A DNA stretch of 19,737 nt from Roseimarinus sp035271585 (GTDB taxonomy: Bacteria; Bacteroidota; Bacteroidia; Bacteroidales; Prolixibacteraceae): positions 1 to 19,737 of the forward strand of contig DATERL010000205.1 in the NCBI GenBank assembly GCA_035271585.1. The letters are read 5' to 3'. The notes under the pieces were generated by a model. The model was given only the letters and a program-made list of their open reading frames with translations, did no database searches and was not told the DNA's origin. Below are positions 1 to 8,190 of the stretch, in pieces; within the stretch, counting starts at the first letter, position 1; each line of letters opens with the position of its first letter. A program made the translations under genes and the position numbers.

Positions 1-117
1 AAAGAAGCCCCCGCCACAACTTGCGAAACCCGCTTAAGTGTAAAGGAGTAGGAGCTGTACGGCGCTTGGCCGCCCTAATTATTTAACAAAAACAATTAAC
101 CCACTTTTGATTGAAAT
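1..117 (+). other. Window edge; possible 3' end of an upstream gene
   Basis: The first about 90 bases are more GC-rich than the following spacer. All three forward frames are open from the window edge and stop at 37, 51 and 86. One is probably the end of an upstream gene of the transporter operon (a membrane-fusion protein or another transporter subunit would be expected), but too little remains to choose the frame or name a product. Confidence 0.3.
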
Positions 118-141
118 TTGTGGGTAAAGAAAACTAGGAAT

Positions 142-3100
142 ATGGATTTTATCATCCGAAGGAAAACGTTGATTAGCATGGTGTTTTTGGCCATGGTGTT
201 GCTCGGGATTATCTCGTACAGCAAGCTGAATATGGAGTTGTACCCAACACCCGAAATGCCCGAAATGGTGGTGATGGTGAATTCTTCTATTGAGGTGGAC
301 CCGTCGTACATGGAAAGCCAAGCTATTGTGCCGCTCGAAGGCATTATTGGGCAATTGGAAGGGGTTTCGGAGATATCGTCGATGGCTACACGGCGCAATG
401 GTACCATCGAAATTACTTATAACGAGGGCGTTAATCTTAAATATGCGCAACTGCGCTTGCAGCAGAAAATGAACGAAGCAAAATCGGTATTGCCATCGGA
501 ATTTATGGTGGTGGTGGATAAAGTTGACCTGCGCTCGATGATGAATCAGTTTATGACGATTCAGGTTTTGGGCGAGGGGGGAGTTGACCGCTTGCGAAAT
601 ATTACTGACGTCGAAATACAAAACCAACTGCTTAATGTTGATGGTGTTGCCAGTGTAAATGTTTATGGCGGAAGGCAAAAATCGATTGAGATTGAAATTG
701 CTCCCGATGTGGCAAAAGCTTATAATTTAACTCCTGCTCGTATTAAGCAATTGTTGCAGGGCGGTTACAACGACCGTACTTTTGTTGGCGAAGTTTACAA
801 TGCCAGCGACCGGTATTTTGTGAATGTTTCGGCCGAGTTTAAAGAGATTTCGGACATTGGAAACGTAATTGTAAACCAGAGTTCGGGCTTGACACTTAAC
901 GATATTGCAAGCATTACTTTTGGCACTAAAGAAGAAACATCGTACAGCCGTGTGAATGGGAAAGACATGATTACGATGATGTTGATTAACGACAATACGG
1001 CGAATTTAATCGATTTGTCGCATCGGACACGTGCGCTAATTTCTCAATTGAACGATAATTTGGAAAGCGTAGGTGTGGAGTTGGTTATTCAGAGCGATTC
1101 GGCCGAAACCATGGAGAAAAATATCGACCAGATTATTAATCTTGCTGTGGTGGGTGGCTTGTTGGCTGTGCTCATTTTGTGGTTCTTTTTACGTAATATC
1201 AGGTTGGTTACGGTGGTGGCGCTTTCGATTCCAATTTCGGTATATGCTGCGTTTAATTTTTTCTATTTTTTCGACATTACCATTAATAGTTTAACCTTGG
1301 TGGGCATGGCTTTGGCCATTGGTATGCTCATTGACAATAGTGTGGTGGTGCTCGAGAATATTTATCGACTGGCGGGCCGTGGCGAGTCGTTGTACAACTC
1401 GGTGGTAAAAGGAACTGCTGAAGTTTGGCGGTCGATTTTTGCGGCTACATTGACCACTATTTGTGTTTTTCTACCCTTCTTTTTTACCGACGATATTATT
1501 GTGAAATTGTTTGGACGACAAATCGGTATTTCGATTGTTTCGACCTTGTTGATTTCGTTTTTTGTGGCGATGCTTTTGATTCCAATGCTTACTTATTTGA
1601 TACTTGGGAGACAAAAAAAGCAACAGAAAATTTTAGTGTTTGAAAAAATATCAATCAGAAACCGAATGGTTCAGATTTATATGGTTTTACTGAAAACGGC
1701 TATGCGCAAGCCTTTGGTGACCATAATTGGAGCCTTGGTGGTTTTCTTTGCCACTTTACTCATTAGTTTGACAACTCAAACCCAGGCTTTACAAGAAGTT
1801 GAGAATAACCAAATCAGCATTTACGTGACCATGAACTCGGGTGCAACACTCGAAAAAACCGATAAGCTGGTTGCCGAAATGGAAGCAGAATTGGTCGAAA
1901 TTGCTGAACAGAAAAGCATTAGCAGTCAAATTGAAGAGGAATCTGCTGTGATTACCATTTTGTTGAAAGAAGATTTTCAGAAAATTGCCGACCGCGATTT
2001 TAATTCGCTTAGAAATGATGTTCAAAAAACCATGAATCGGCACAGAAACAAGGCTGAAATTGGTTTTGAGCAATCGGCAGCCAATGAGCAGTTTGGTGGT
2101 GGCGGTGGTGGAATGCGCCAAGGGCAACGCATGGAACGCATGATGGGTATTGGAACCAACCAGGAACGGGTGCTTATTAAAGGTCGCGATTACGAGTTGA
2201 TGAAAAACCTGGCCGACGACCTGAAATACTATCTCGAAGATTTAAACGATATTGAAAGGGTTCAAAGCAACCTTTCGTCGAACAGACCCGAAGTACACCT
2301 TAAATTCGACTCTGAAATATTTGGCCGCAATAACATTAGCATGTCCAATGTGATGAACGAGTTATCGTCGTTCAAAAAAGAGGTGGAGTCGGGCTTTAAC
2401 TTTAGGCAAGGTGACGACGAGTACGAAATTATTATCAGAACTGATACGCTGGTCGATTTGCCGGCCATGAGGATGTCGGATCTCGAACGCCTCGAAATAA
2501 AAACCAACGATGGCGCTATTTATGAGTTGCAAGATATTTCGAGAATTTATTACAGCTCGGGAATTGCTCGTATAAATCGGCTTAATCAGGAAAAAGAAAT
2601 TGAGCTCAGCTACCGGTTTAGCAGCGATATTAATGATAATAAAGATTTGCTTGAAAATGCTCGCAACGAGGTTGATCAAGTGATTGCAGCCATACCACTG
2701 CCCGCTGGAGTTGCAGTGCAGGTAATTCACAGCGAAGACGATTTTGCGGCGTATTATCCGCTAATTGCTATGGTTTTTATTTTAATTTTTATGATTTTGG
2801 CTTCGGTATTCGAATCGTTTGTTACACCGTTTGTAATGATGTTTTCAATACCACTGGCAACTATTGGATCTTTATTGATGCTGATTTTTACTGGCAATAC
2901 TTTGATATCGGCCAACACTTTAACGGGCTTTATTATATTGCTGGGCGTGGTGGTGAACAACGGGATAATTTTAATCGATTACAGTAATTTACTCCAAAAA
3001 CAGGGCTATCGTATGCAACGTGCATTAATGATGGCCGGATTGGCTCGTTTGCGCCCCATACTTATAACCGCAACTACAACAATTATTGCCATGTTGCCGC

Positions 3101-4845
3101 TGGCCATGGGTAAATCGGAATACGCAGGTGTTATTGGTGCTCCGTTCGCATTAACTGTTATTGGTGGTTTGGCATTCAGTACATTGCTAACTTTGATTTT
3201 TATTCCCACATTCTATTCGGGTTTATATAATGCCTTGGCTTGGTTTCGTAGTTTGCCATTGTGGTTAAAACTATTGCAATATGGGTTATTTGTTGGTGTA
3301 GGATTGCTTATTTATTTCGAAATCAATGGTTTTGTATTGCAAATGATTTGCTTTATTTTATTGATTACTGTTGTGCCGGGGTTAATCTGGTTTATTTTGA
3401 ACAGCCTACGCAAGTCCAACGAACATCTTATACCCGACAATGAACCCATTGTAATTCGCATTAAGAATTTGGTGAAAATATACGATCGTCCATCACGTTT
3501 TGTTCGCGAATGGCGAAGTGGACAAAAACTTAGAGAACGTTTTGATGAAGCCAATACCTACCGCAAATTGTCCGATCTTAATGAATTAAGCTGGCAAATT
3601 CCAATAATTGGTTTTTTGATTTACAATGCCTTTTTCTACATGGAAAAAATATTTTGGCAGTCGGTGGCCCTGTTTTTGATTTATTTTATGACTGTTCATG
3701 TTTTTAATGTATTTGAAAAGTGGTTTTCGTACCGCAAACGGGGTGCAAAAGCTGCTGTGTGGTTGGCTTTATTGTGGCGGTTTACGGCTCCTGCTTTAGG
3801 CCTTGCCTATATTTATTTTCAAACCAAAAATATTGGAGGCTCCATTGTGTTACTTGTGGTTTGTTACCTGGCATTAATGGTCGATTACATTGCACGAAAA
3901 ATACAAACCGAAAACATCAACATTAACCGTTTAAGCGGTCGGTACAAAAAATCGCGCAGGGTGCTTTACCAGTTTGTGCTTTCGATTCCTGTAATTGGGC
4001 GCAAGTCCAAACCCTTTAAAGCATTGAATGCCGTAACGCTCGAAATTGGTAATGGCATGTATGGTTTGCTGGGACCCAATGGTGCTGGAAAATCGACGCT
4101 GATGAGGGCAATTTGTGGCATCAACAACCAAAGTTACGGTAAGGTGTATTTTAACAACTTCGATGCCGATCTGAAGCGTGAAGAGTTGCAAGGTTTAATA
4201 GGTTACCTGCCGCAAGATTTTGGAATGTACGAGAACATGAGCGCATGGGACTACCTTCAATATCAATCGATTTTAAAGAAAATTAAAAGCCCCGAAATAC
4301 GAAACGAACGCGTTACGCACGTGCTAAAAAGCGTTCAAATGTGGGAAAATAAGGACAAGAAAATTGGGTCGTTCTCGGGTGGTATGAAACAACGCATTGG
4401 TATTGCCCAGGTGCTGTTGCATTTGCCTCGTATTTTGGTGGTTGATGAGCCCACTGCAGGGCTCGATCCTCGCGAGCGCATTCGTTTCCGTAATTTATTG
4501 GTTGAGCTTAGTCGTGAGCGTATTGTGATATTTTCGACCCATATTATTGAAGATATTGCCAGCTCGTGTAACCAACTGGCGGTTTTGCGCCGTGGCGAAG
4601 TGCAATATGTTGGCTCGCCCCGTAATATTACCGATGCAGCCAAAGGCCACGTGTGGCAACTCGAAGTACCCGAAACGGAATTTGAAGTGTACACTAAAAA
4701 ATATGTGGTGGCGCATCACAATAAAAAGGACGATATGGTGCGTATGCGAATCATATCAGAAAATAAACCACACGCTAGTGCTATCAATACCGAGCCTAAT
4801 CTCGAAGATGCTTACTTGTGGTTGCAGCGTGCCAAAACTGTTTAA
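142..4845 (+). CDS. RND efflux permease fused to an ABC ATPase (single 1567-aa chain)
   Basis: An inner-membrane transporter joining two families. Residues about 1-1040 are an HAE-type RND permease (AcrB/SwrC-like): TM1 at about 10-30, two large periplasmic loops, a TM4 motif IDNSVVVLEN with D398-N399 (AcrB has DD; DN is, from memory, common in SwrC-like members), and a TM10 motif NNGIILIDYSN near 949. A glycine/Met/Arg-rich stretch starts near 652. More hydrophobic helices follow, then a complete ABC nucleotide-binding domain: A-loop-like NLVKIY (about 1109-1114), Walker A GPNGAGKST (1311-1319), Q-loop LPQD, signature FSGGM, Walker B ILVVDEP, D-loop GLDP and H-loop STH at 4540. The ABC first strand is parted from Walker A by about 177 residues containing about four hydrophobic segments. 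RND permeases are usually near 1050 aa. ATG at 142 is preferred; an in-frame TTG lies at 118. The ABC-2 permease 30 bp downstream is the likely partner. The domains are certain; the substrate and whether both motors work together are unknown. Confidence 0.92.
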   Translation: MDFIIRRKTLISMVFLAMVLLGIISYSKLNMELYPTPEMPEMVVMVNSSIEVDPSYMESQAIVPLEGIIGQLEGVSEISSMATRRNGTIEITYNEGVNLKYAQLRLQQKMNEAKSVLPSEFMVVVDKVDLRSMMNQFMTIQVLGEGGVDRLRNITDVEIQNQLLNVDGVASVNVYGGRQKSIEIEIAPDVAKAYNLTPARIKQLLQGGYNDRTFVGEVYNASDRYFVNVSAEFKEISDIGNVIVNQSSGLTLNDIASITFGTKEETSYSRVNGKDMITMMLINDNTANLIDLSHRTRALISQLNDNLESVGVELVIQSDSAETMEKNIDQIINLAVVGGLLAVLILWFFLRNIRLVTVVALSIPISVYAAFNFFYFFDITINSLTLVGMALAIGMLIDNSVVVLENIYRLAGRGESLYNSVVKGTAEVWRSIFAATLTTICVFLPFFFTDDIIVKLFGRQIGISIVSTLLISFFVAMLLIPMLTYLILGRQKKQQKILVFEKISIRNRMVQIYMVLLKTAMRKPLVTIIGALVVFFATLLISLTTQTQALQEVENNQISIYVTMNSGATLEKTDKLVAEMEAELVEIAEQKSISSQIEEESAVITILLKEDFQKIADRDFNSLRNDVQKTMNRHRNKAEIGFEQSAANEQFGGGGGGMRQGQRMERMMGIGTNQERVLIKGRDYELMKNLADDLKYYLEDLNDIERVQSNLSSNRPEVHLKFDSEIFGRNNISMSNVMNELSSFKKEVESGFNFRQGDDEYEIIIRTDTLVDLPAMRMSDLERLEIKTNDGAIYELQDISRIYYSSGIARINRLNQEKEIELSYRFSSDINDNKDLLENARNEVDQVIAAIPLPAGVAVQVIHSEDDFAAYYPLIAMVFILIFMILASVFESFVTPFVMMFSIPLATIGSLLMLIFTGNTLISANTLTGFIILLGVVVNNGIILIDYSNLLQKQGYRMQRALMMAGLARLRPILITATTTIIAMLPLAMGKSEYAGVIGAPFALTVIGGLAFSTLLTLIFIPTFYSGLYNALAWFRSLPLWLKLLQYGLFVGVGLLIYFEINGFVLQMICFILLITVVPGLIWFILNSLRKSNEHLIPDNEPIVIRIKNLVKIYDRPSRFVREWRSGQKLRERFDEANTYRKLSDLNELSWQIPIIGFLIYNAFFYMEKIFWQSVALFLIYFMTVHVFNVFEKWFSYRKRGAKAAVWLALLWRFTAPALGLAYIYFQTKNIGGSIVLLVVCYLALMVDYIARKIQTENININRLSGRYKKSRRVLYQFVLSIPVIGRKSKPFKALNAVTLEIGNGMYGLLGPNGAGKSTLMRAICGINNQSYGKVYFNNFDADLKREELQGLIGYLPQDFGMYENMSAWDYLQYQSILKKIKSPEIRNERVTHVLKSVQMWENKDKKIGSFSGGMKQRIGIAQVLLHLPRILVVDEPTAGLDPRERIRFRNLLVELSRERIVIFSTHIIEDIASSCNQLAVLRRGEVQYVGSPRNITDAAKGHVWQLEVPETEFEVYTKKYVVAHHNKKDDMVRMRIISENKPHASAINTEPNLEDAYLWLQRAKTV

Positions 4846-4875
4846 TATTAGTTTTTTAAAGAATTGTTATTCAAA

Positions 4876-5625
4876 ATGACACTCAAAATGGAACAAGATT
4901 TAAGGATGAAAAATATTTCAATAAAGGCAATGTTTATTAACGCTGTAAAAATGGTGGGCTATAACCTGAAAATTGTTTTTGGAAATCGTTTTGTTTATTT
5001 TCTGGTTAGTGCCATCGTGTTGTCGTTTTTCATTATTGGGGTAAACCTGTTTAATGGCGAAATGATTACCGAAAAGGGGGTTTACACTATTCTGATGTTA
5101 ACCGGTGCTTTGTTATTGTTTTACCCCGCGGCCTTTGGTATTCAGAGCGATAAAGATGCCCGTACCATGGAAATTATTTTTGGTATTCCCGACTATCGCT
5201 TCAGGGTTTGGTTTATGCGACTAATACTTATTTTTGCCATTACATTTTTTATTTTGCTCTTGTTGTCGTTTTTATTCAAATACTTATTCGTCCCCTTTAA
5301 AATATTCGAAATGAATATTCAGGTGATGTTTCCTTTAGCATTTTTAGGTTTTCTAACATTTTTTCTTTCCACCTTGTTGCGTTCGGGAAATGCAACTGCT
5401 ACGGTAATTGTAATTCTTGGTGTAGTATTGCTTATTTTGAACGACGAACTTTCATCATCATTCTGGAATATTTTCTTTAATCCTTACGATATTCCTTCGG
5501 GCACCAGCCAAATGGTTTGGGAAGTACTGACCACAAAAAATCGGGTATTTTTGTTTTCAGGAAGTATTGTTTTTATGTTGGGCGGCTTACTGAATTTACA
5601 AAAAAGGGAGCGGCTGTTGGGATAA
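4876..5625 (+). CDS. ABC-2-type transporter permease, six-helix membrane protein
   Basis: A protein of 249 aa if it starts at the ATG at 4876; ATGs at 4888 and 4906 are also possible, and none has a clear ribosome binding site. It has a short basic cytoplasmic N-terminus, then about six hydrophobic segments (near residues 30-50, 70-90, 110-135, 150-170, 175-195 and 220-240). The QSDKDARTMEIIFGIPDYR loop after TM2 resembles the cytoplasmic coupling segment of ABC-2 exporters. It has no ATPase motifs. It starts 30 bp after the RND-ABC gene on the same strand, so it is probably co-transcribed and probably receives energy from the ATPase domain at the end of that protein. ABC-2 permeases export lipids, polysaccharides or drugs, or serve in gliding (GldF-type); nothing here picks the substrate. 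Confidence 0.8.
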   Translation: MTLKMEQDLRMKNISIKAMFINAVKMVGYNLKIVFGNRFVYFLVSAIVLSFFIIGVNLFNGEMITEKGVYTILMLTGALLLFYPAAFGIQSDKDARTMEIIFGIPDYRFRVWFMRLILIFAITFFILLLLSFLFKYLFVPFKIFEMNIQVMFPLAFLGFLTFFLSTLLRSGNATATVIVILGVVLLILNDELSSSFWNIFFNPYDIPSGTSQMVWEVLTTKNRVFLFSGSIVFMLGGLLNLQKRERLLG

Positions 5626-5942
5626 GCTTGAACGATGTGCAGTTAGGCTGTTTTAATGTTTTTAAAGCAAGCTAAGTCTATGATGTAGTGTTTGAAAACA
5701 GAAAATTTTGTTTTTTTTTCGATGTACGAGAAGAAGCAATATAACAGAACTTGTTTTTAAATCTCTTCACTGTTAATTGAACTTAGTTATAGTGAATAAA
5801 TCCTGACTCCAAAAGAAGTAAAGTAATCTATAAAAGTAAACCCTAATGGAAATTGGTGAACTTGATGACAAAGAACGAACATACAATAACTTTAAATAAG
5901 ATGGTTTTTAAAATGGCAAATACAAGAAAACTAAACATTGTA
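5626..5942. other. Gene-free spacer between convergent genes
   Basis: About 317 AT-rich bases between the ABC permease (plus) and the antitoxin gene (minus). The only structure seen is a weak AT-rich inverted repeat around 5697-5718 (AAAACAGAAAA, then TTTTG and a run of T). It could end the transporter transcript but is too weak to call. The ATG-led frames at 5846 and about 5914 are very short or run antisense through the antitoxin gene and look like chance. Confidence 0.5.
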
Positions 5943-6287
5943 TTAAAAAGCATATTCCACATTATCATCTATTTCAATTTTCAATCTGACTTGCGCTTTC
6001 AGTGCTTGAAAAACTTTCATAATTGTTGAAACTGATGCGCTATGGTTTCCATGCTCAAGTTTTGAAATTTGCGATCTTTTCACTCCAATCAATTCTCCTA
6101 ATTGGCTTTGAGTCAGGCTGTTTTTAATTCTTAGTTGTTTGATTTTTTCCCCAATTAGTTCCATTTTTAAATCAAACTCATAATTTTCTCTCTCTGACGT
6201 ACCTTTTTCACCAAAGTACTTGTCTTCTAAATCCTCAAACCTTTTATAGTCAGTTTTTTCCATAATATTAGCATTTATATTAACCAT
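5943..6287 (-). CDS. higA: HigA-like antitoxin, XRE-family helix-turn-helix
   Basis: A cytoplasmic DNA-binding antitoxin of 114 aa that should neutralise the toxin encoded just upstream and repress the operon. An XRE helix-turn-helix is clear at about residues 58-80 (LTQSQLGELIGV, then SQISKLEHG). It is preceded by a KYFGEKGTSERENYEF segment typical of HigA antitoxins paired with Gp49-type toxins. Its start overlaps the toxin stop by 8 bp (6280-6287), implying translational coupling. The ATG at 6263 (MEKTDYKRF) is an equally good start by resemblance to relatives. The gene pair is more AT-rich than the transporter and queA genes around it, which suggests horizontal arrival. Confidence 0.85.
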   Translation of the reverse strand: MVNINANIMEKTDYKRFEDLEDKYFGEKGTSERENYEFDLKMELIGEKIKQLRIKNSLTQSQLGELIGVKRSQISKLEHGNHSASVSTIMKVFQALKAQVRLKIEIDDNVEYAF

Positions 6288-6618
6288 TAAAGTATTTCTC
6301 TTTAATCAACTCCGCTTTCTCAATATCTTGTTTTGGTGTTTTGTTTGTTTTCTTAATTAATCCGTGTGAACAAACAATAAGCGTTTCAGTTTCTCCAGTG
6401 CTATCCCAAAATGCAAAAAGTCGAAAAAATTTATTGCTGTCTTTAACTCTAAACTCAAATATATCTTTGGAGTTTTTTAGTTTCTCAAACCAATCACCAT
6501 AAATTCGCATTTTGGTCTTACGAATAGCATAGAATAATTTTTTCCTTGCAGATTTCTCAATCGTGTCAACAAACTTATCTGCATCTGGAAGCAATATTAT
6601 TTCAATTGGTTTATTCAT
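6280..6618 (-). CDS. higB: HigB-like toxin, RelE/ParE superfamily (Gp49 type)
   Basis: A 112-aa protein with the features of the phage-Gp49-like HigB toxins: a basic helical N-terminal half, the strand motif IFEFRVKDSNKFFRLFAFW (residues 53-71) and the C-terminal HGLIKKTNKTP signature (85-95) followed by an EIEKA-type helix. Characterised members of this superfamily cleave mRNA at the ribosome; activity here is inferred, not seen. Toxin-first order with an overlapping antitoxin gene is the usual HigBA arrangement. Length matches the family and no damage is seen, so the module looks intact. Nothing nearby suggests a plasmid or phage, so this is probably a chromosomal stabilisation or defence module. 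Confidence 0.85.
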   Translation of the reverse strand: MNKPIEIILLPDADKFVDTIEKSARKKLFYAIRKTKMRIYGDWFEKLKNSKDIFEFRVKDSNKFFRLFAFWDSTGETETLIVCSHGLIKKTNKTPKQDIEKAELIKEKYFNG

Positions 6619-6631
6619 TAAACACTTTTTA

Positions 6632-6639
6632 CAAAATTA
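6632..6639 (-). promoter_or_regulatory. -7 promoter element of the higBA-like operon
   Basis: On the minus strand this reads TAATTTTG, an exact fit to the Bacteroidota -7 consensus TAnnTTTG, 13 bp before the toxin ATG. No clear TTTG -33 box is seen at the proper distance, so the leader would be very short. Confidence 0.4.
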
Positions 6640-6644
6640 CAAAA

Positions 6645-6666
6645 ATGTTTATAAATATGGAAACAT
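6645..6666. promoter_or_regulatory. Inverted repeat, candidate operator of the toxin-antitoxin operon
   Basis: ATGTTT (6645-6650) and AAACAT (6661-6666) form a perfect 6-bp inverted repeat with a 10-bp spacer. It lies just upstream of the -7 element of the toxin gene. HigA-type antitoxins bind such palindromes to autorepress. AT-rich DNA makes chance occurrence plausible. Confidence 0.35.
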
Positions 6667-6765
6667 ATAGTTGTTTTATTTATTTTATCGTTGTGCTTTT
6701 ATCTTGTTGATAGCAAATATAAATCAGTACCATTTTTTAAAAGACGATATGTTATACTCTCATGA

Positions 6766-7995
6766 TTATTTTTTCAAGTAAAAATTACTGTCGCCATAGC
6801 TCAAAAACCGATAACCATTATCCATTGCGTGATGGTAAACTGTTTTCCATTCGTCGCCTAAAAAGGCCGATATAAGTAGCAATAGCGTACTTTGGGGCTG
6901 GTGAAAGTTGGTAATCATGCCATCTATAACATGAAACTGGTAGCCTGGCACAATAATAATTTGCGTTGAAGCATGTATTTGTTCAAGTTGGTGCTTTGCC
7001 ATAAAGGTGAGCAAAGCTTCAAATGCTTGTTGCCTGGTTATTTGTGTTCGAGTTTGGTAGGGTTCCCATTGTTGTATTGTAAATTCATTGATTGTTATTT
7101 CGGGGTTTAGCATGGCTTTAACGCCTAAGTAGTAAAGGCTTTCGAGCGAGCGAATTGAAGTGGTGCCCACGGCAATAATCGCATTTTTATGTGCAAGCAA
7201 CGATTCGATGAAAGTTTTCTCAACCACAAAATGTTCGGTGTGCATGTTGTGGTGCTGAATGTTTTCGCTTTTTACGGGCTGAAAAGTGCCTGCGCCAACA
7301 TGTAGTGTGAGTTCGTTCGTAATTATCCCCTTCGAATTGAGTTTTTTGAACACATCGTCGGTAAAATGTAAGCCTGCGGTTGGAGCAGCTACCGAACCTT
7401 TTATTTTCGAAAAAACTGTTTGATATCGCGTAAGGTCAATGGTTTCAGTTTCGCGGTGTAGGTAGGGTGGAATTGGCATATTGCCTGCTGCTTCAAGTAT
7501 TTCCGAAAAAGTATAGGCGGGGTTGTTCCAGCTAAATTCAATGAGCTGACTGTTTTCTGAAATTCCTATTTTTTCAGCATTTAAGCTTATTGTGTTATTG
7601 TTTATGGAAACCGATAATGTTAGTATACCGTTTTTCCACTTTTTTAAATTTCCAACTATACATTGCCAACTGCATTTTTCGGTTTGTTGAAAGTTGAGGG
7701 CATAATCTGATGGTGCAATAGGTTCGAGAACAAATACTTCGATGTGTGCACCGCTTGCTTTTTTAAAATTAAGCCTGGCTCGTATTACTTTTGTGTTATT
7801 GAAAATTAGCATCGAATTGGATGGAATCAAATCGGGCAAGGTTTTGAAAATATGATCCGAAATATGGCCATTTTTCCACAAAAGCAATTTCGACTCATCG
7901 CGTTTTTCCAAGGGGTATTTTGCAACCCGGTGGTCGGGTAAATCGTAGTTATAGGCTTCTATTTTGATGTTCTTAATTGCTTCTGCTAATTCCAT
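6766..7995 (-). CDS. queA: S-adenosylmethionine:tRNA ribosyltransferase-isomerase
   Basis: QueA transfers and isomerises the ribosyl group of SAM onto 7-aminomethyl-7-deazaguanine at tRNA position 34, giving epoxyqueuosine in the queuosine pathway (cytoplasm). Family motifs are plain: N-terminal YDLPDHRVAKYPLEKRDESKLL (about 17-38), GNMPIPPY (171-178), YQTVFSK then APTAGLHF (191-211), LHVGAGTFQPV, and C-terminal MITNFHQPQSTLLLL. At 409 aa it is longer than E. coli QueA (about 356), mainly through a central insertion near residues 95-150, which is usual in Bacteroidota. It is divergent from the Smr gene; the toxin-antitoxin pair lies downstream on the same strand. No other queuosine gene is in the window. 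Confidence 0.96.
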   Translation of the reverse strand: MELAEAIKNIKIEAYNYDLPDHRVAKYPLEKRDESKLLLWKNGHISDHIFKTLPDLIPSNSMLIFNNTKVIRARLNFKKASGAHIEVFVLEPIAPSDYALNFQQTEKCSWQCIVGNLKKWKNGILTLSVSINNNTISLNAEKIGISENSQLIEFSWNNPAYTFSEILEAAGNMPIPPYLHRETETIDLTRYQTVFSKIKGSVAAPTAGLHFTDDVFKKLNSKGIITNELTLHVGAGTFQPVKSENIQHHNMHTEHFVVEKTFIESLLAHKNAIIAVGTTSIRSLESLYYLGVKAMLNPEITINEFTIQQWEPYQTRTQITRQQAFEALLTFMAKHQLEQIHASTQIIIVPGYQFHVIDGMITNFHQPQSTLLLLISAFLGDEWKTVYHHAMDNGYRFLSYGDSNFYLKK

Positions 7996-8155
7996 TCTAA
8001 AATTCTTTCTTCATTAAAAACTAACACCCTAATTGCTTAATTTATTTGTTTTGATTTGTTAAGTGCTTGATTAGTAATTGCATGTTGCTTGTCGGCAACT
8101 TGTTGTTTTTGATTAATGTTGCCTTCTTTTGGCCTGCAAAGTTATAAAAATGAGT

Positions 8156-8163
8156 TAACTTTG
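8156..8163 (+). promoter_or_regulatory. -7 promoter element upstream of the DUF2027-Smr gene
   Basis: TAACTTTG fits TAnnTTTG exactly, 28 bp before the ATG at 8191. The nearest TTTG (8128-8131) leaves a 24-bp spacer, longer than the usual about 19, so the -33 assignment is doubtful. The element lies in the 195-bp divergent spacer shared with queA, where nothing else stands out. Confidence 0.45.
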
Positions 8164-8190
8164 TATGTTCATTAAAACCGATTATAAACA

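Noticed and set aside
79..678. A 199-codon open frame on the minus strand
   Set aside because: It is antisense to the start of the RND-ABC gene, rich in His and Asn from the complementary codons, and without family resemblance.
5914..6030. A short plus-strand frame starting MANTRKLNIVLKSI
   Set aside because: Most of it is antisense to the antitoxin gene and nothing supports expression.
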